Assembly (NCBI GenBank): GCA_038230775.1
Contig: JBBRMQ010000012.1
Coordinates: 1 to 34,756, forward strand
Source of the DNA: JBBRMQ01 sp038230775
GTDB lineage: Bacteria; Acidobacteriota; Thermoanaerobaculia; Gp7-AA8
Direction of reading: 5' to 3'
DNA: 34,756 nt
Numbering within the stretch: the stretch's first letter is position 1; each line of letters opens with the position of its first letter. Shown here piece by piece: positions 24,366-31,344 of this stretch. The notes under the pieces were generated by a model. It was given only the letters and a program-made list of their open reading frames with translations. It ran no database searches and had not been told where the DNA came from. A program made the translations under genes and the position numbers.

Positions 24366-24717
24366 GCCCGAAATAGCGGCAGCGCGACGAGCATGTTTCC
24401 TCGACGGTCACGCAGTAAAGCTGTGCAAGCGACGGCGCCAGCCGTTCCCAGAGCCAGATCGCGACGCGTTCCGACGTCGGGTTCTCGAGGCCGTCAATCT
24501 CGTTGAGAAGGTAGTGATCCAGGCGGGTGACCAGGGGATCGACGAAGCGCTTCAGATCCGCAAAGTCGATGAGCCAGCCGGTATGCGGATCGATCGGCCC
24601 GCGAACCACGACCTCGCCGCGAAACGAGTGCCCGTGCATCCGACGGCATTTGTGTCCCTCGGGCACGTTGGGCAGATAATGCGCAGCTTCAAATCGGAAG
24701 TCTTTCGCCAGCTCCAC
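24346..24717 (-). CDS. queD: 6-carboxy-5,6,7,8-tetrahydropterin synthase
   Basis: A 123-residue enzyme of the 6-pyruvoyl-tetrahydropterin synthase family. It converts 7,8-dihydroneopterin triphosphate to carboxytetrahydropterin on the queuosine/7-deazaguanine path. Zinc ligands are His13 (FEAAH), His28 and His30 (MHGHS). Catalytic Cys24 lies in EGHKCRRMHGH, as in E. coli QueD. GTG at 24717 gives the usual family length. Upstream ATGs at 24807 and 24798 are in frame but would add 27-30 residues encoded by a heptad hairpin, so they look artificial, though translation through the repeat cannot be excluded. No other queuosine gene is present here. Confidence 0.87.
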   Translation of the reverse strand: MELAKDFRFEAAHYLPNVPEGHKCRRMHGHSFRGEVVVRGPIDPHTGWLIDFADLKRFVDPLVTRLDHYLLNEIDGLENPTSERVAIWLWERLAPSLAQLYCVTVEETCSSRCRYFGPNAARP

Positions 24718-24730
24718 GATTTGGGGGGCC

Positions 24731-24786
24731 GCAGGCCGCGGGTCGGAGGTCGGCCCTCCTAACCTGCGACCTGCGACCTGCGACCC
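24731..24786. repeat. Heptad-repeat hairpin just upstream of queD
   Basis: Eight contiguous 7-bp units: GCAGGCC, GCGGGTC, GGAGGTC, GGCCCTC, CTAACCT, GCGACCT, GCGACCT, GCGACCC. The first three pair with the last ones. It lies in the queD leader, 13 nt before the preferred GTG start, and is open in the queD frame. Confidence 0.75.
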
Positions 24787-24828
24787 ACGTTTCTTCATGG
24801 ACCGCATTTTGCTCGGGGGAAGTTCTCA

Positions 24829-25242
24829 ATGGCAACCATGACGGACACGGATCGAACCCTGGGCACGATCGTCAAGGAACTGGTGGGCGATATCCAGACG
24901 CTCTTCCGGAGCGAGATCGCGCTGCTCAAGCTCGAGGTCAAGGATACGGTCGCGAAGCTCGGCGGCGGTGTCGGGATGTTCGCCGGCGCGGTGTTCCTGG
25001 CGCTGTTCGGCCTCGCGTTCCTGTTCGTCACCATCGTGCTCGGTCTCGTCGCGCTCGGCGTTCCAGCCTGGCTCTCGACCCTGATCGTGACGTTCGTGCT
25101 CTTCGTCGCGGCAGGCGTTCTGGCGATGATGGGGAAGAAGAAGTTCGCGGCGGTCAGTTTCGTTCCGAACCGCTCCATCGAGCAGGTCAAGAACGACATC
25201 TCGGCGATCAAAGCGGACATTGCCCGCGTGAGGAGCAACTGA
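24829..25242 (+). CDS. Holin-X-like (superfamily III) membrane protein
   Basis: A 137-residue protein with an amphipathic N-terminus (KELVGDIQTLFRSEIALLKLEV), two adjacent membrane helices (about residues 47-70 and 78-101) and a polar coiled-coil-like tail. This is the layout of the 'Actinobacterial Holin-X, superfamily III' family, which despite its name is mostly found as a chromosomal envelope-associated protein. GGGGGA lies ~9 nt before the ATG. A second Met at 24838 is also possible. TGATG links it to the next gene by a one-base overlap, so the two are co-translated. No lysin or other phage gene is near. Confidence 0.78.
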   Translation: MATMTDTDRTLGTIVKELVGDIQTLFRSEIALLKLEVKDTVAKLGGGVGMFAGAVFLALFGLAFLFVTIVLGLVALGVPAWLSTLIVTFVLFVAAGVLAMMGKKKFAAVSFVPNRSIEQVKNDISAIKADIARVRSN

Positions 25243-25535
25243 TGGAAGCGGAAAAGACCGACATCGAGCGCGAGATCGAACGGGCGCGCGACAACGTCGG
25301 GATCCACATCGACGAGCTGGATCGAAAGATCCGTCATCAATTCGACCTCAAGGCCGTGGCGCAGGAAAACGCGCCGCAGCTCGCGATCGGCGGCGTTGTC
25401 CTCGGCTTCCTGGCCGGCTTCGGCTTGCCCAAGCCGCTACGCAGGGTGATCCAGTTCGGCGTGCCTCTGGCGCTCATCGCCGTGAAGGTGAAGAAAATGC
25501 GCGACGGCAAAACGACGTCGCTCAACCCGAGTTAG
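25242..25535 (+). CDS. DUF3618-like small membrane protein
   Basis: A 97-residue protein. The N-terminal amphipathic helix IEREIERARDNVGIHIDELDRKI matches the start of DUF3618 proteins. A Gly-rich hydrophobic segment (about residues 47-65) and a second weaker one follow, then a basic end. DUF3618 and Holin-X proteins are often neighbours in bacteria and are thought to act at the envelope; the function is unknown. Its ATG overlaps the stop of the Holin-X gene by one base. Confidence 0.75.
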   Translation: MEAEKTDIEREIERARDNVGIHIDELDRKIRHQFDLKAVAQENAPQLAIGGVVLGFLAGFGLPKPLRRVIQFGVPLALIAVKVKKMRDGKTTSLNPS

Positions 25536-25615
25536 GGGTTTGTCCTGCTGTGCGTCTCTTCGCGAACGTAATGGAGCCGCCGCGAACGTCGCGGTGAGGA
25601 CGAGCGCCCTTATCT

Positions 25616-25705
25616 GTCATCCCGAGCGTAGCGAGGGACCGGTGTGGGCGGGCGGCTCGGCGAACCACCCAACCCACACCGGTCCCTCGCTACGCTCGGG
25701 ATGAC
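25616..25705. repeat. 90-bp near-perfect palindrome (CHPERSEGP type), copy 2
   Basis: Arms 25616-25648 and 25673-25705 are perfect inverted 33-mers identical to copy 1; the 24-bp centre differs at four positions. It lies between the convergent DUF3618-like and dprA genes, and is the main content of that 251-bp gap; I see nothing else there. Confidence 0.9.
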
Positions 25706-25786
25706 AAGGTTTCAGGGCGCCTCGCCGTCGCTCCTCACCCGCCACGCACGCGAGGCACTCCACTTGTGCAGAGCTTCCCCCACACC

Positions 25787-26836
25787 TCACCGGTCGCGCA
25801 CATATCTCGCGCCGGGCAATGCGCGCAGCCAACCTCCCAGTTCGAGTTGCAAAACGGCTTCGGAAAGCGAGGCGACGCTCTGCCCGAGCTTCTCCGCGGC
25901 GGCATCGATATGTGTCGCTTCTTCCCGGGTAAAGGCAGCCAGGACCTCGCGCAATGGGGAGTCCGGCATCACGACCGATTCCCTCCGCGCCAGCAGTCCG
26001 CCGGGTAACTCCTCGAGGATGTCGTTGACGTCGTGGACGAGCTTCGCTCCGTACTGAATGAGCCGATGTGTCCCCTCGGTTCCGGCAGCGAAGATCGATC
26101 CGGGAACAGCGAAGACCTCTCGACCTTGTTCCGCTGCCGTTCGCGCGGTGATCAGCGACCCGCTGCGGCTCGTGGCCTCGACGATGACGACACCGTGGCT
26201 GAGGCCCGAGATCACGCGGTTGCGCACCGGAAAGTTCGGTGCGAGCGGCGGTGTGCCCGGCGGGAACTCTGTGAGGATCAGGCCCTTCTCCGCGATGTCG
26301 TTCGTGAGCGTGCGGTGCGAACGCGGGTAGATGACGTCGATGCCGGTGCCCAGAACCGCGATGGTGCCGCCGCCGGCCGAGAGCGCGGACTGGTGCGCGG
26401 CCGCGTCGATTCCTCGGGCCAGGCCCGAGACGATGGAGATCCCCTCCGTTGCCAGCTGCCGCGCGAGCTCGCGCGACGCGTTGACGCCGTACGGCGAAGC
26501 GCGCCGCGACCCCACGACGGCGACCAGGGGCCGGGTCAGAAGTGTGAGATCGCCGCGGTAGAAGAGCGCGAGCGGCGGGTCGATGATCTCCCGGAGAAGG
26601 GCCGGGTAGTCCTCATCGGCGAGAGTGATGGCCGGCGTTTCATCCGCGGCCGGCGGTGATTTCAGCATCGCCGCCTCTTCAGAACCTACCGACAGTAGAC
26701 CTTCCAGAAGGCGCGCCGGCGCCTTCGCCACCTCTCGCAGATCGGGAAAGTATTCGAGCAATAACCGTATCCGCACCGGCGTCACGAAGGGCAGCCGGGC
26801 GTACGCAAGGCACACCTCACGGGCAGAATCGTTCAT
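25787..26836 (-). CDS. dprA: DNA-processing protein DprA
   Basis: A 349-residue protein that loads RecA on incoming single-stranded DNA during natural transformation and is widely kept in non-competent bacteria too. An N-terminal helical (SAM/HhH-like) region is followed by the Rossmann core with VAVVGSRRASPYG, SGLARGIDAAAHQSAL, NFPVRNRVISGLSHGVVIVEA and GREVFAVPG. A C-terminal winged-helix region (DML1-like) lies at about residues 285-345. The start at 26836 fits the family; the upstream open frame reaches into the next gene. It is the only competence-related gene here, and the usual neighbour topA is not in view. Confidence 0.94.
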   Translation of the reverse strand: MNDSAREVCLAYARLPFVTPVRIRLLLEYFPDLREVAKAPARLLEGLLSVGSEEAAMLKSPPAADETPAITLADEDYPALLREIIDPPLALFYRGDLTLLTRPLVAVVGSRRASPYGVNASRELARQLATEGISIVSGLARGIDAAAHQSALSAGGGTIAVLGTGIDVIYPRSHRTLTNDIAEKGLILTEFPPGTPPLAPNFPVRNRVISGLSHGVVIVEATSRSGSLITARTAAEQGREVFAVPGSIFAAGTEGTHRLIQYGAKLVHDVNDILEELPGGLLARRESVVMPDSPLREVLAAFTREEATHIDAAAEKLGQSVASLSEAVLQLELGGWLRALPGARYVRDR

Positions 26837-26887
26837 GTTTGTTTTGGGTGCAGAAGGAGGGAGCGGTTGTGTGGGTACCGGCGTGAA

Positions 26888-26904
26888 ATTATAATCCGAC
26901 GCGC
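26888..26904. promoter_or_regulatory. Symmetric ATTATAAT promoter core
   Basis: TATAAT is present on both strands: plus 26890-26895 and minus 26893-26888, with the same offset as the modules at 2952 and 8627. On the plus side 9 nt separate it from the TTG start, predicting a leader of ~3 nt. On the minus side it would give dprA a ~45-nt leader. Confidence 0.6.
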
Positions 26905-27438
26905 TTGACCGGCCAAGTCCGCGTCCCCTCAATTCGACTCTTTCTGGTTTTGATCGCCGCCAGTGTGTTCGCAGCCTGCGGCTCCCGCCACGATCTGACT
27001 CGTCCCTCAACCCAGGACAACTTCGGTGTCGAGATGGCGCGCATCAATCTCTGGCGCGAGGCGATGTTCCGATTCAAGCGCGCGGTGGAGATCAATCCTT
27101 CCGATGCGATGGCGCACAACAACCTCGCCGTCGCGTACGAAGCGAACGGCGATTCCGACGGCGCACGCAAGGAATACCTCGAGGCGCTGCGCCTCGACCG
27201 GTCCAATCAGTACATTCAGAAAAACTACAGCCGCTACGTCGAGTTCCTGTCTCGCAACAAGAAGCGGCAGTCGAAGGATGCGAGGCCGGCGACGGCGTCG
27301 ACGACTTCGCCGGCGGAGCCGCCGGGCCCGCCCGCCATCCCCGTGTCTGGAGCTCAGACCGGGCAGCCCCCCGTCGTCGGAACGGGCGATCCGACAAAAC
27401 CACCACCCGTTCCCACGCCTCCGGGAGGCTCTCGATGA
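26905..27438 (+). CDS. TPR lipoprotein
   Basis: A 177-residue lipoprotein. The signal ends in SVFAAC (Cys at about residue 25). At least one full TPR follows (AMFRFKRAVEINPSDAMAHNNLAVAYEANGD, with a second partial repeat ARKEYLEALRLD), then a Pro-rich tail from about residue 125. TPR lipoproteins act as envelope assembly partners. The TTG start is supported by the signal peptide and by a consensus TATAAT 9 nt upstream; there is no Shine-Dalgarno site. The stop overlaps the ATG of the next gene by four bases (ATGA), so the two are coupled. Confidence 0.82.
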   Translation: MTGQVRVPSIRLFLVLIAASVFAACGSRHDLTRPSTQDNFGVEMARINLWREAMFRFKRAVEINPSDAMAHNNLAVAYEANGDSDGARKEYLEALRLDRSNQYIQKNYSRYVEFLSRNKKRQSKDARPATASTTSPAEPPGPPAIPVSGAQTGQPPVVGTGDPTKPPPVPTPPGGSR

Positions 27439-28118
27439 AGAAGATCGCGGCGGTCGCGCTCGTGCTGTTTCCGTTCGCCGTTTCGGCGGGCGTGACCGAG
27501 GTGAAACTCAAGCTGCCGCTGAAGCCGAAGCTGCAGATCTCTGGCGACGAGAAGCTGGCGATTGCGCCGTTCGTCATCGCCAACAACGGCGAGAAAAAGA
27601 ACGATCGCGCGTCGAAGGTCGACGTGCAGTCAGAGTTTGCCCGCTATCTGCGGAAGCAACTGTCGAAGAGCACGAAGCTGAAACTGATCGACACGCCGCA
27701 GACGCGTTTGCCGGGCAACGACATGAAGTCGCTCGAGTCGAACCGCGACTTCTGGAAGAGCCTCGGCGCCAAGACCGGGGCGGACTTCATCGTCTCCGGC
27801 GTCGTGGACTTCGACATCAACGACAAGTCGGGCTATCGAACCGAGGAGTATGTGAGCCCGCAGGATGGGCGGACGTATTACCGCCAGGTGCTGGTGGAGA
27901 CCACCGGCTTCGTGTTCGACATCGACATCGCGGTGTTCAATGCGGACACCGGCGAGAAGGTCCTGGAAGACAACTTCCGCGACTTCAAGGAATTCGACCA
28001 ACGCAACTACGACGAAATCCTCGGCCTGTTCGAGAACCTGCGATCGCTCGAGACTCAACTCGTCGGCATCTTCGTTCCGCAGGAGACGTCCGCGACGCGG
28101 TACGTGTTTACTGAATAG
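27435..28118 (+). CDS. Exported protein with CsgG/LpoB-like domain
   Basis: A 227-residue protein with signal peptide 1-18 and no lipobox Cys. The body (about residues 37-220) has the alternating pattern of the CsgG/LpoB/TolB-N type fold: LAIAPFVI, SEFARYLRKQLSK, LIDTPQ, TGADFIVSGVVDFDI and FDIDIAVFNADTGE. Such domains occur in outer-membrane secretion and cell-wall regulators; the assignment is by fold pattern only. GGAGG lies 6 nt before the ATG. It is coupled to the TPR lipoprotein upstream and followed by a heptad hairpin and the large barrel protein. Confidence 0.7.
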   Translation: MKKIAAVALVLFPFAVSAGVTEVKLKLPLKPKLQISGDEKLAIAPFVIANNGEKKNDRASKVDVQSEFARYLRKQLSKSTKLKLIDTPQTRLPGNDMKSLESNRDFWKSLGAKTGADFIVSGVVDFDINDKSGYRTEEYVSPQDGRTYYRQVLVETTGFVFDIDIAVFNADTGEKVLEDNFRDFKEFDQRNYDEILGLFENLRSLETQLVGIFVPQETSATRYVFTE

Positions 28119-28183
28119 CGCGGGTAGCAGGTCGCGGGTCGCTGGTCGGAAAAGCCGACCTGCGACCTGCGACCCGCGACTCG
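28119..28183. repeat. Heptad-repeat hairpin between operon genes
   Basis: The left arm CGCGGGT, AGCAGGT, CGCGGGT, CGCTGGT (28119-28146) and right arm CGACCTG, CGACCTG, CGACCCG, CGACTCG (28156-28183) are complementary in type. The 9 bases between them (CGGAAAAGC) form the loop region. It starts directly after a stop codon and ends ~5 nt before the GGAGG site of the next gene. Confidence 0.8.
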
Positions 28184-28198
28184 CCTCATGGAGGATTC

Positions 28199-31126
28199 GT
28201 GAAGCGTGTTTTAACACTGCTGCTCATCGTTTCCGCGCTCGCCGTCCCGGCGTACCCGTTCGGTCAGAACAAGATCGTCTACGACAAGTTCCACTGGAAC
28301 ATCTACCACTCGACGCACTTCGACATCTATTTCTACGACGAGGAGAAGTCGGCGCTGCAAAAGGTGGTGGACGTGGCGGAGAGCGCGTATGACGACCTCT
28401 CGCGCAAGTTCAATTTCCAGATCCCGAAGAAGATCCCGCTCATCTACTACCACACGCATTCGTCGTTCGAGCAGACCAACGTCGATCTCAACTTCATTCC
28501 GGAAGGCGTCGGCGCGTTCGCCGAGCCCGCAAAAAACCGGATGGTTCTGCCGATCGATACGACCGATGAGAAGCTCCTGCAACTCGTGCAGCACGAGCTG
28601 ACGCACGTCTTCGAATACGAGCTCCTGTTTCAGGGAAAGCTCGGCAAGACGATCACCGCCAATCCGCCGACGTGGTTCATGGAAGGACTGGCGTCGTTCA
28701 TGGGCAACGACGAGGACAGCAAGGACCGCATGGTCCTGCGCGACGCCGTCGTCAACGATTTCGTCCCCAGGATCTCGCACGCGCAAGGAGGCGGCTACTT
28801 CGCCTATCGCTTCGGCCACGCGGTGTTTGCCTACATCCAGCAGAAGTACGGATGGGATGGCCTGCGCGACTTCATCTACGAGTACCGCAACACGTTGGGC
28901 AACTCGGTGGACAAGGCCCTCAAGCGCGCCTTCGACGTTACGCCCGAGGAGTTCGACAGCCGCTTCAGGACCTGGCTCAGAAAGCAGTATCTGCCCGCGC
29001 TGATCGCAAAAGGGGAGCCGCAGGAGTACGGAGAGCCGTTCCGGATCGGGACGGACATCGAGAGTCAAGAGATCTCGCCGGTTCCGTCGCCGTCGGGCGA
29101 CCTCCTGGCGTCGTACGCGACGTACAAGGAAGACGCCGATGTCGTCCTGTTCAACATTCCCGAGCGCAAGCTCTTGCGCAACCTGACGAGCGGCCACACG
29201 AGCAAGTACGAGTATCCGATCGTGCAGATGCTGACGACCGGGCCGGTGATGGGACGCGACCTCGCGTTCTCGCCGAACGGCGATCAGATCGCGCTCTTCG
29301 TGAAGAAGGAGCGCGGACGCAATCTCATGCTCATCAACGCGCTGTCGGGAAGGATCGAGAGATCGGTGGCAGTGCCTCAGGAACAGGAGCTCAGCCCGGT
29401 CTACTCACCGGACGGCAAGAAGATCGCGTTCGCGGCGTTCATGGGTCCGCAGCCGGACATCTTCATCTACGATATGGATTCCGGCCGCGTCACCAACGTG
29501 ACGAACGATCGCTTCTTCGACGGCTCGCCGGTGTTCTCTCCCGATGGAAAGTGGCTCATTTACTCGTCGGTCATCGACGGATACGCGAAGCTCATCAAAC
29601 TGAATCTCGCCGCGCCCGCAGAGCGCTATCAGCTCACGCAGGGCAAGTGGAACGACATCGACTCGTGGTTCTCGCCGGACGGGAAGCGTCTCTTCTTCGC
29701 GTCCGACAAGCAGACCGGCCGCGACATCGAGAAAGCCTCGCAAATTCTGGAGCAGGCGGAGAACAGGGCCAAGCGCGCAGGCGACACGCCTCCGGCGGAT
29801 CCGACCAACTTTGCCTCCTACAACATCTACTCGCTCAACCTGGAGACGGGCGATCTTCTGCAGTTCACCGACGTCGTCGGCGGCTGCTTCACGCCGGTCG
29901 TCTTCATCGGACAGAACAATCGCGAACGGATGGTGTTCGCGTCGTACTACAAGTTGCATTGGCGCCTCTTCTCGACGCCCACCGACAAGCCGCTGCACGC
30001 CGCCGAGAAGACCACGCTGCCGTCCGCGCCGCTCATCGCCGAGGCGCGGCTGGCGTTCCAGCCGCCGGTGGAGGTGGCGGTGGACGAGGACAAAATCGAG
30101 AAGGCGGGCGGCTTCAAGCTCTTCGTGGAAGACGTCTCGGTCAATGCCGGCGTGACCTCCGACCAGCTCTTCGTGTCGCGCTCGACGATTTACATGAGCG
30201 ACATGCTCGGCGACAGGCGTTTCATCGCGTCGCTGGATTCGGTCTCTTCGTTTTCGAACTTCGATTTTCTCTACTTCGACATGCGGCGGAGAACCAACTG
30301 GGGATTCCGCGTCTTCGACAACCGCTCGTTTTTCACCACGCTCAACGCGGCGGGAGACAATTTCGATCGGCGTCAGCTCTATCGAGAGACCGGCGCGTTC
30401 GCTCTCCTCAGCCATCCGTTCGATCGGTATCACAGGCTCGATGCCGGAGTCGGCTATCAGGCCCGTGACGTCAACTACCCGATCGTCCAGCGGGACGGAA
30501 CGTACGCGCTCTTCAATTACCGCGACAACTTCCCGATCGCCAGCGCGACCTTCAGCGGCGACACGACGATCTTCCGGGAGTTCGGCCCGCTTTCCGGACA
30601 TCGGTACGATATCGGGGGCGCCTATGCTCCCAACGTTCACGGCGGCGGCACGCTGTCGAAAGACGTCTCCATCGACGCGCGCCAGTATCTGCAGATCTCG
30701 TCGCGCACGCTGCTCGCGGCGCGGCTCTTCCTCGCGCATTCGAGCGGTACGCGCCCGAACTTCTATTACTTCGGCGGCCTGAACACCGTCCGCGGATACG
30801 AGTTTCAGTCGATCGTCGGCAGCCAGGCCGGCTTCGCCAACCTCGAATTCCGGTTCCCTCTCATCGACGTTCTGCAGACGCCGTTCATCCGCCTCGACGG
30901 TGTGCGCGGCGACTTCTTCTTCGACATCGGCGGCGCGAAGTTCGAGGGGCAGCCGTACCGCTTCATGGATCATGGCCGCCTGATCAACGGCGTTGCCTCC
31001 GTCGGCTACGGCCTGTCCTTCAACTTCCTCGGACTCGAACTGCACTGGGACTTCGCCAAGCGCACGGACCTCAAGCAGTCGTATGGGAAGAATCGGACGG
31101 AGTTCTGGATCGGGGAGACGTTTTAG
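28199..31126 (+). CDS. Gluzincin peptidase/TolB-like propeller/outer-membrane barrel fusion
   Basis: A 975-residue exported protein. A signal peptide (1-~20) is followed by a peptidase-MA-like zinc metallopeptidase: HELTH at 132-136 and the third-ligand segment WFMEGLASF (Glu162). Residues ~280-560 hold PD40/TolB-like propeller blades (VYSPDGKKIAFAA, VFSPDGKWLIYSS, WFSPDGKRLFFAS). The last ~280 residues are an Omp85-like barrel, with GGLNTVRGYE as the usual L6-type motif and a terminal Phe (IGETF) as in barrel insertion signals. It probably displays a peptidase and propeller on one side of the outer membrane. GTG is used as start with GGAGG 5 nt upstream. A long antisense open frame is a codon-bias shadow. 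Confidence 0.85.
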   Translation: MKRVLTLLLIVSALAVPAYPFGQNKIVYDKFHWNIYHSTHFDIYFYDEEKSALQKVVDVAESAYDDLSRKFNFQIPKKIPLIYYHTHSSFEQTNVDLNFIPEGVGAFAEPAKNRMVLPIDTTDEKLLQLVQHELTHVFEYELLFQGKLGKTITANPPTWFMEGLASFMGNDEDSKDRMVLRDAVVNDFVPRISHAQGGGYFAYRFGHAVFAYIQQKYGWDGLRDFIYEYRNTLGNSVDKALKRAFDVTPEEFDSRFRTWLRKQYLPALIAKGEPQEYGEPFRIGTDIESQEISPVPSPSGDLLASYATYKEDADVVLFNIPERKLLRNLTSGHTSKYEYPIVQMLTTGPVMGRDLAFSPNGDQIALFVKKERGRNLMLINALSGRIERSVAVPQEQELSPVYSPDGKKIAFAAFMGPQPDIFIYDMDSGRVTNVTNDRFFDGSPVFSPDGKWLIYSSVIDGYAKLIKLNLAAPAERYQLTQGKWNDIDSWFSPDGKRLFFASDKQTGRDIEKASQILEQAENRAKRAGDTPPADPTNFASYNIYSLNLETGDLLQFTDVVGGCFTPVVFIGQNNRERMVFASYYKLHWRLFSTPTDKPLHAAEKTTLPSAPLIAEARLAFQPPVEVAVDEDKIEKAGGFKLFVEDVSVNAGVTSDQLFVSRSTIYMSDMLGDRRFIASLDSVSSFSNFDFLYFDMRRRTNWGFRVFDNRSFFTTLNAAGDNFDRRQLYRETGAFALLSHPFDRYHRLDAGVGYQARDVNYPIVQRDGTYALFNYRDNFPIASATFSGDTTIFREFGPLSGHRYDIGGAYAPNVHGGGTLSKDVSIDARQYLQISSRTLLAARLFLAHSSGTRPNFYYFGGLNTVRGYEFQSIVGSQAGFANLEFRFPLIDVLQTPFIRLDGVRGDFFFDIGGAKFEGQPYRFMDHGRLINGVASVGYGLSFNFLGLELHWDFAKRTDLKQSYGKNRTEFWIGETF

Positions 31127-31136
31127 CGTCTGGGAC

Positions 31137-31176
31137 GGCGGGCTCTCAGCCCGCCGATCGCGGCCTGCGAGGCCGC
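31137..31176. terminator. Two GC-rich hairpins after the barrel gene
   Basis: GGCGGGCT/AGCCCGCC (31137-31144 with 31148-31155, 3-nt loop) and GCGGCCT/AGGCCGC (31160-31166 with 31170-31176, 3-nt loop) follow the stop by 10 bp. There is no U-tract, so they may be pause or mRNA-protecting structures as much as terminators. Confidence 0.5.
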
Positions 31177-31183
31177 CGCGGAT

Positions 31184-31318
31184 GGTTACTTGGAAAGGGA
31201 AACGAGGAATGTTGAATGTTGAATGTTGAATGTTCAATGGTGGCTTCTGCTTTTCATTCAACATTCAACACTTAACATTTAACATTCAACATTCCTCGTT
31301 TCCCCTCTCCAAGCAACC
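31184..31318. repeat. 135-bp AT-rich palindrome built of 7-bp repeats
   Basis: The left arm has four perfect GAATGTT units (31207-31234). The right arm has AACATTC, AACACTT, AACATTT, AACATTC, AACATTC (31260-31294). Outer flanks also pair (GGTTACTTGG with the complement of CCAAGCAACC; GGAAACGAGG with CCTCGTTTCC). Its base composition is far more AT-rich than its surroundings. It lies between convergent genes. Confidence 0.85.
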
Positions 31319-31344
31319 CAAGCCGCCCCCCTGGAGCGCGGACC

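Noticed and set aside
24829..25242. Prophage lysis gene (holin)
   Set aside because: The family name contains holin, but there is no endolysin, integrase or structural phage gene, and it is coupled to a DUF3618-like gene as in ordinary chromosomes.
29405..31264. Long antisense open frame of 619 codons
   Set aside because: It lies opposite the peptidase/propeller/barrel gene, has an Arg/Val/Glu-rich composition typical of antisense frames in GC-rich genes, and shows no motif.
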